From Spirochaetales bacterium (GTDB taxonomy: Bacteria; Spirochaetota; Spirochaetia; SZUA-6; RPPD01), in NCBI GenBank assembly GCA_016929065.1, contig JAFGJO010000008.1, positions 1 to 64,000 on the forward strand: a stretch of DNA of 64,000 nucleotides, in the 5' to 3' direction. The translations under genes were made by a program, and so were the position numbers. The notes beneath the pieces were generated by a model. That model had not been told where the DNA came from, did not search any database, and worked only from the letters and a program-made list of their open reading frames with translations. Positions within the stretch are counted from its first letter, which is position 1. Each line of letters begins with the position of its first letter. Of this stretch, positions 59,760 through 64,000 are shown piece by piece.

Positions 59760-59804
59760 AAAAAACTTTACCCGGGGCATGATATGCCGGAATAGGAGAT
59801 ATTC

Positions 59805-61076
59805 ATGATAAAGAGATTGGTTGGTAGCAATTTTATTATTCTGATTGTTTTGATACTGTTTTTTGCAGTTGCGTGTGTGGGGAGCGATGATGTTGTAGAA
59901 GTGATTCCCGGTGTGAAATCCTGGGTACTCCCTGCCACGCCAAACGGGCTGGAACCGACACAGGTCTGGTTTTCCATCGGAGGCGCTCCGGACGGTGGCA
60001 TTTACATTGGTGCGAGTGATCACACTACAAACTCCGCACTGTACCGCATTGATGTGGCAACAGAGAAGCTGGAACTGGTGGGGGACGCGAAATCAGCATC
60101 CCGGGCAGCGAATAACTGGCTTGAAAACGAGACAGCAGAAAAGTTTCACATGCGGCCGATCTACTATAAAGGCAGGGTGTATGTCGCCACGACCGATTAT
60201 TCTGATTTAAATGACCGCTATGTTCAAAAACGGGGATTTCACTGGTATGCCTATGATACAGCCACCAAACAGTTTCTGGATTTAAGCGCAACAGAGCCGG
60301 GGGGTGTTGCAGGAAAGCACGCATCGATCATGGCCACGGCGCTTGATGAGCCGCGCGGTCTACTCTATGGCCTTGAAACACCCCGCGGACATCTGTTTCA
60401 ATATGATATCGCGAAAGGCAGTACCAAAGATTTGGGGCGGCCTGATTTTCTTGATTCCAAATACTATAATGCCGGACGGTATATCTGGTGCGACAATGAA
60501 GGCCGGGTCTATTTTACCCTTTCACGGGTGGACACGGTGATGTGCTGGGACCCGAAAACAGGATTTTCCACAAAAAAAGACTGGATTCTGCGCAGCAAAT
60601 ATTCATCGGACAAGAATATCCGGATCGGCCAGTGGACAAAAGACGGACAGCGCTGCTATGTTGCTGACTATGAGGCCAATTTTTATCTGTTTGACAACAA
60701 GGACAAGAGTTTTATCTGGATCGGACAAGGAGAGGGTGAAAGCTCCCATTTCAGCCGGGGGAGGGCGTTCCGTATCCGGGTGTTAAATGTCACCGATGAT
60801 GAATCGACCCTTTATTTTGCCAACGACGATTCCGAACAGTTTTCCCTGTTCGAGTTTGACCTGGAAATAAAAGAAACCAGACGGCTTTGTTATTTATCGC
60901 AGATCGACAGCAGGCTCGGCGATCATGCTTTTTACAATCGTGCGGGGAACGACAGCTGGGATTCAAAAGGCCGATTTTACATTGCCTCGTTCGGCCAGGA
61001 GCTCGGCGGCGAAACAACAGAGGTTATCGTAACCCGGATTGATCCGGAAGCGGTGAAAGAATATTTGAATAAATAA
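59805..61076 (+). CDS. Beta-propeller-like lipoprotein of unknown function
   Basis: The 423-residue protein follows TAGGAG and has a lipobox (ILFFAVACVG). The rest is made of repeats of about 45-60 residues with strand pairs such as GGIYIGASDHTTNSALYRID, FHWYAYDTATKQFLDL, RGHLFQYDIAKGSTKDLG and CWDPKTGF. That is the pattern of a six- or seven-bladed propeller. I recognise no family. Its place after namZ suggests a shared envelope role. Confidence 0.6.
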   Translation: MIKRLVGSNFIILIVLILFFAVACVGSDDVVEVIPGVKSWVLPATPNGLEPTQVWFSIGGAPDGGIYIGASDHTTNSALYRIDVATEKLELVGDAKSASRAANNWLENETAEKFHMRPIYYKGRVYVATTDYSDLNDRYVQKRGFHWYAYDTATKQFLDLSATEPGGVAGKHASIMATALDEPRGLLYGLETPRGHLFQYDIAKGSTKDLGRPDFLDSKYYNAGRYIWCDNEGRVYFTLSRVDTVMCWDPKTGFSTKKDWILRSKYSSDKNIRIGQWTKDGQRCYVADYEANFYLFDNKDKSFIWIGQGEGESSHFSRGRAFRIRVLNVTDDESTLYFANDDSEQFSLFEFDLEIKETRRLCYLSQIDSRLGDHAFYNRAGNDSWDSKGRFYIASFGQELGGETTEVIVTRIDPEAVKEYLNK

Positions 61077-61191
61077 TCATCCCTCATTCCAATACATAAA
61101 TTCTCTATCTGGTATTTGATCAAACAAAAAAAGTACCGCCTTTTTTTAAGCATCCCGGCCGTTTTCACACAGATAAAAACTTCTAATTGTG

Positions 61192-61220
61192 TTGCATTAG
61201 ATCATTTCAGCGAATACAAT
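61192..61220 (+). promoter_or_regulatory. Predicted promoter of the GGDEF gene
   Basis: TTGCAT (61192-61197), exactly 17 bases and TACAAT (61215-61220). The leader to the ATG at 61238 would be about 11 bases and holds no ribosome binding site. Confidence 0.5.
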
Positions 61221-61237
61221 GTTAAATATTACAGAAT

Positions 61238-62974
61238 ATGAATATTATCGATATTAAAACCGTGGCATTCAGTTACATGATCAGCAATCTCATCTGTCTG
61301 ATCGTTATTTTAATTGTGTGGATACAATACCGAAAACGTTTTGTTGGCATAGGTTTTTGGCTTGCAGATTTTGTTTTTCAGTCTTTGTCTCTCCTGTTTC
61401 TTGTGCTGCGGGGAGCAATTCCTGATGCTGTTTCCATGATTGGAACAAGTTTTTTTGCGGTTGCCGGAACGGTTTTGGTTTTTATCGGCCTCGAAAGATT
61501 TACCGGGAAGCGCGGGTTTCAAATTCACAATTACTTCCTGCTTGGTCTATTTCTTGCTGTGCTGTTATATTTTTCAGTGATTGTTCCCGACCTGAATATG
61601 AGAAACATCAGCTTCTCTGCGGCATTGTTTGTCATCTGTCTGCAGGGTGCATGGCTTTTACTTTTTCGGGTTGATATAGAACTAAAAAAAATAAGTGCAG
61701 CAGCCGGGTACGTTCTAATCTTGTTTGCCGCTACCAGCCTTTTCCGCATAGTCTTTTCCATTGCTGTTCCGGCAGTGAATAATTATGAGGATTCCGGTTT
61801 ATATAATACCATTGTTCTACTTTCATACCAGATGCTGTTTATTTTATTCACCTTTTCATTGGTGCTTATGGTCAATCGGCGGCTGTTTCGTGAAATCAAA
61901 ATGGATATGATGTTGCGGGAACAGCGTGCAATAATAATCAACCTGCGTCTTGTTTTGTGGGAATACTCGACGACCCACGATGTCAAGGAGCTCATGCAGA
62001 AGGCGCTTGATGAAATTGAAGAGTTGACGGGAAGTCTAATCGGGTTTTATCACTTTGTTGATGAAAAAAAGAAGGGGCTCACCCTTCAGGCCTGGTCAAC
62101 ACGAACACGGGAAAAGTTCTGCAAGGCGGAAGGTGAGAACATGCACTATTCGCTGAAAGACGCAGGTGTCTGGGTGGATTGTGTGCGCGAGCGACGGCCG
62201 GTTATTCACAATGATTATGCGTCACTGTCCCATAAAAAAGGCCTGCCGCCCGGGCATGCGGAGGTCATCCGGGAACTGGTTGTCCCGATCATGCGTGACC
62301 GCAAGGTTGTTTCAATCCTGGGAGTGGGCAACAAGCCGGTGGAATATACTCAAGACGACATCGAACTTGTGGAATACATCGCAGACCTTGTGTGGACGAT
62401 CGTGGTGCAGAAACAGGCAGATGAAAAAATAAAGGTTTTGAATACACGACTGGAGCGGCTTGCCATGACCGATGAACTCACCTCGCTTGAAAACAGACGT
62501 GCTTTTCTTTTGCAGGGTGAGGTTGAGTTAAAACGAAGCAACCGGTACAAACAACCGCTGGAAATGATCATGCTTGATATCGACTATTTTAAAAACATTA
62601 ATGATACATTCGGGCATGAGGCGGGGGATGTTGTTCTTCGATATGTGGCCGATGTACTTCGGAAAAATGTGCGCAATGCAGATGTTGTCGCGCGGCTTGG
62701 AGGCGAGGAGTTTGGAATTCTGCTTCCGAATGCACAGGCGGCTGCGGCAATTGTCCTGGCCGAGAGGCTCCGCGCGGAAATAGAGCAGGGAACCTGTGAG
62801 TTTCACGGGAAAAAAATGATCGTGACAATCAGCCTTGGAATAGCGGAACATGGAGAAAAATCAGATGACCTTCACACGCTCATTCGCAATGCCGATATTG
62901 CCATGTACCAGGCAAAACGTGAAGGCAGAAACAGGGTGGCGGTATTTAAAAATTACCCGCAACCAGTCGAATAG
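61238..62974 (+). CDS. Membrane GAF-GGDEF diguanylate cyclase
   Basis: The 578-residue protein has seven or eight N-terminal membrane helices (to about residue 215). A GAF domain (about 235-385) has LIGFYHFVDEKKKGLTLQAW and VVPIMRDRKVVSILGVGNKP. A GGDEF domain (about 405-570) carries the active site RLGGEEF and an intact inhibitory site RNAD five residues before it. It should make cyclic di-GMP and be feedback-inhibited. The membrane part and GAF domain are the likely inputs. No EAL domain is present. Confidence 0.92.
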   Translation: MNIIDIKTVAFSYMISNLICLIVILIVWIQYRKRFVGIGFWLADFVFQSLSLLFLVLRGAIPDAVSMIGTSFFAVAGTVLVFIGLERFTGKRGFQIHNYFLLGLFLAVLLYFSVIVPDLNMRNISFSAALFVICLQGAWLLLFRVDIELKKISAAAGYVLILFAATSLFRIVFSIAVPAVNNYEDSGLYNTIVLLSYQMLFILFTFSLVLMVNRRLFREIKMDMMLREQRAIIINLRLVLWEYSTTHDVKELMQKALDEIEELTGSLIGFYHFVDEKKKGLTLQAWSTRTREKFCKAEGENMHYSLKDAGVWVDCVRERRPVIHNDYASLSHKKGLPPGHAEVIRELVVPIMRDRKVVSILGVGNKPVEYTQDDIELVEYIADLVWTIVVQKQADEKIKVLNTRLERLAMTDELTSLENRRAFLLQGEVELKRSNRYKQPLEMIMLDIDYFKNINDTFGHEAGDVVLRYVADVLRKNVRNADVVARLGGEEFGILLPNAQAAAAIVLAERLRAEIEQGTCEFHGKKMIVTISLGIAEHGEKSDDLHTLIRNADIAMYQAKREGRNRVAVFKNYPQPVE

Positions 62975-63016
62975 CGTGATACTCTCGCTGTGCCGGTGAA
63001 TCATGACCTGCTGTTT

Positions 63017-64000
63017 TTAATAGAATGACTGATTCTTTATTCGTTTCATTGCTTCTTTTTGTGTGTTTTCAAGGCATTCTTCAACTGTAAGCGTGCCTGC
63101 TTCAAGCAGGTGATACTGTTCGGTAAAATCATTGATTGCATCCCAGAAAATATCACCCGTTTTTATTGCGGGGAGACCAAGGGCAAGATCGCACTGGAGC
63201 CGCCCAAGCTTTATGCCTCCGAACCGGGCATCTGGCCGGTCAAAGACAGGGTCATTGTAAACTGTTGTATCAACAGGAAGTATGCCCGTATCCAGATAAA
63301 AGTTTCTTTCATTTTCCCGGTTAAATTGGATGTATTCCATAATTTGAAACATTAATACAGGGTTGTCTACAGTTTTCGGTATCGCCATGAAGGTTCCTCC
63401 CCATGACGCTGTTCGGGATCCGCCCGCTCTGTACACCGGAAGCGGCCGAACCTTAAACTTGTAGCTGCTATTTTTCGCTGCATCATCAACCCGTGAAACC
63501 CACCAGTCGGGAGCCGGGTACGCTGCCATTATTCCGCTTTCAAGCATGTTGCCAAATTGTCCCCAATCCCAGTCGCAGAATACACCGGATTTTACCCATT
63601 CCCGCCATTTTTTAACAAAAAGCGCAAAGTCGGGATTGGTAAAATCAGGATTTCCGTAGGGGTCAAGAATTTGGGTGCCTGTCTGCTGCCAGATCATGAA
63701 CATCGATGTCTGAAGCCCGTTATTGCCGTATGGCAGGGCATAGTGGATCGGTTTACCGTTTTTCTTTTTTGAAATCAGTTTTTTAGCGGCTTCGAAAAAC
63801 TGGTCCCAGGTTTCAATGGTTTCAAGGTCGACACCGGCTTCTTTCCAGAGGGTGTCATTGTAGACAAGAACAACAGGATGTACATCACCGGGGATTCCAT
63901 AGACATAATCGCCGTAGGTGCACCAGTCCATGCGGCCCTGCGGTACTGCATGAACTCCAGCTGACCGGTTTACGAATTGATTAAGCGGCATGACATACGA
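63017..64000 (-). CDS. ABC transporter extracellular sugar-binding protein, N terminus missing
   Basis: The frame is open to the window edge, so the protein continues upstream; 328 residues are visible. It fits family 1 solute-binding proteins: YGIPGDVHPVVLVYNDTLWK, ETWDQFFEAAKKLI, GGTFMAIPKTV and FNRENERNFYLDTGILPV. WWVSRVDD and WDWGQFG supply aromatic residues usual in sugar sites. The permease genes would be expected beyond the window end or upstream. Confidence 0.85.
   Translation of the reverse strand, partial: SYVMPLNQFVNRSAGVHAVPQGRMDWCTYGDYVYGIPGDVHPVVLVYNDTLWKEAGVDLETIETWDQFFEAAKKLISKKKNGKPIHYALPYGNNGLQTSMFMIWQQTGTQILDPYGNPDFTNPDFALFVKKWREWVKSGVFCDWDWGQFGNMLESGIMAAYPAPDWWVSRVDDAAKNSSYKFKVRPLPVYRAGGSRTASWGGTFMAIPKTVDNPVLMFQIMEYIQFNRENERNFYLDTGILPVDTTVYNDPVFDRPDARFGGIKLGRLQCDLALGLPAIKTGDIFWDAINDFTEQYHLLEAGTLTVEECLENTQKEAMKRIKNQSFY

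Noticed and set aside
59772-59792. CCGGGGCAT/ATGCCGG hairpin after namZ as a terminator
   Set aside because: The stem is bulged and is not followed by a T-run; it lies just before the ribosome binding site of the next gene, which is probably cotranscribed.
61120-61150. A7G/CT7 foldback after the propeller gene as a terminator
   Set aside because: The stem is almost only A-T and would be weak; a role in termination cannot be supported.

Overview
The window is 64 kb of chromosomal DNA from a Gram-negative (diderm) bacterium, probably an anaerobe, with a GC content that looks to be in the mid-40s percent. The evidence for an outer membrane is a complete TonB-ExbB-ExbD system with its own receptor, several signal-peptide beta-barrel proteins, many lipoproteins, a LolD/FtsX/LolA-like export module and a cyclic beta-1,2-glucan synthase. 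The relaxed lipoboxes (FFHC, FSC, NISC) and the gene mix fit a free-living spirochaete or a similar diderm. That assignment is a guess from gene content; there is no rRNA in the window to test it. I saw no tRNA, rRNA, CRISPR array, prophage or transposase.

Layout. 1-8.4 kb: a thioredoxin-like tail, an AhpD-like protein, a membrane-anchored methyltransferase, a translationally coupled PLP lyase/DUF89 pair, a CoA-binding-domain protein, a methyltransferase remnant, a chemotaxis transducer and integral membrane proteins. 8.4-18.5 kb: a metal-homeostasis island. An operon of a FecCD/BtuCD-type ABC importer and a TrmO-FmdE fusion diverges from nikR; then come fur, a DUF5320/NifX/NifX operon, an unusual fusion of two MinD-ferredoxin ATPases and a CoA-disulfide-reductase-like protein with a rhodanese domain. 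18.5-25.4 kb: a GH114-like lipoprotein, two alpha/beta hydrolases, a second CoA-binding-domain protein, a cobalamin adenosyltransferase, a DUF1295 protein and a lactate permease. 25.5-30.1 kb: a five-gene Ton operon. 30.2-33.1 kb: a hybrid histidine kinase and an orphan TRAP solute-binding protein. 33.1-41.2 kb: one minus-strand operon with an ABC ATPase, two FtsX-like permeases, a lipoprotein-sorting-like protein, a barrel, a response regulator, a sensor kinase and DUF2809. 41.5-45.1 kb: small lipoproteins, unknown proteins and an aldo/keto reductase. 45.5-54.2 kb: a single 8.7-kb cyclic-glucan synthase gene. 54.2-64 kb: serS, a hydrolase, a QueG-like protein, NamZ/DUF1343, a propeller lipoprotein, a GGDEF protein and a truncated sugar-binding protein.

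How it fits together. The most coherent story is metal uptake. The divergent nikR/ABC promoter carries a perfect 10-9-10 palindrome starting GGTAACAC, directly after a good -10 element. The same GGTAACAC, in the same position relative to a -10-like sequence, precedes the Ton operon 13 kb away. I infer that NikR joins an outer-membrane receptor (TonB) and an inner-membrane FecCD importer into one nickel or nickel-chelate uptake route, with TrmO-FmdE as an accessory metal-binding protein. Fur-like operators in opposite orientation precede fur and the NifX/DUF5320 operon, which links iron supply to an Fe-S carrier module.

Non-coding signals. Three intergenic spacers (about 14.8, 22.7 and 41.4 kb) each hold an element bounded by inverted arrays of a degenerate 9-10-base unit. 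Several genes (the hybrid kinase, serS, one hydrolase, the TRAP protein) have a consensus-like promoter so close to the start codon that the transcript should be leaderless.
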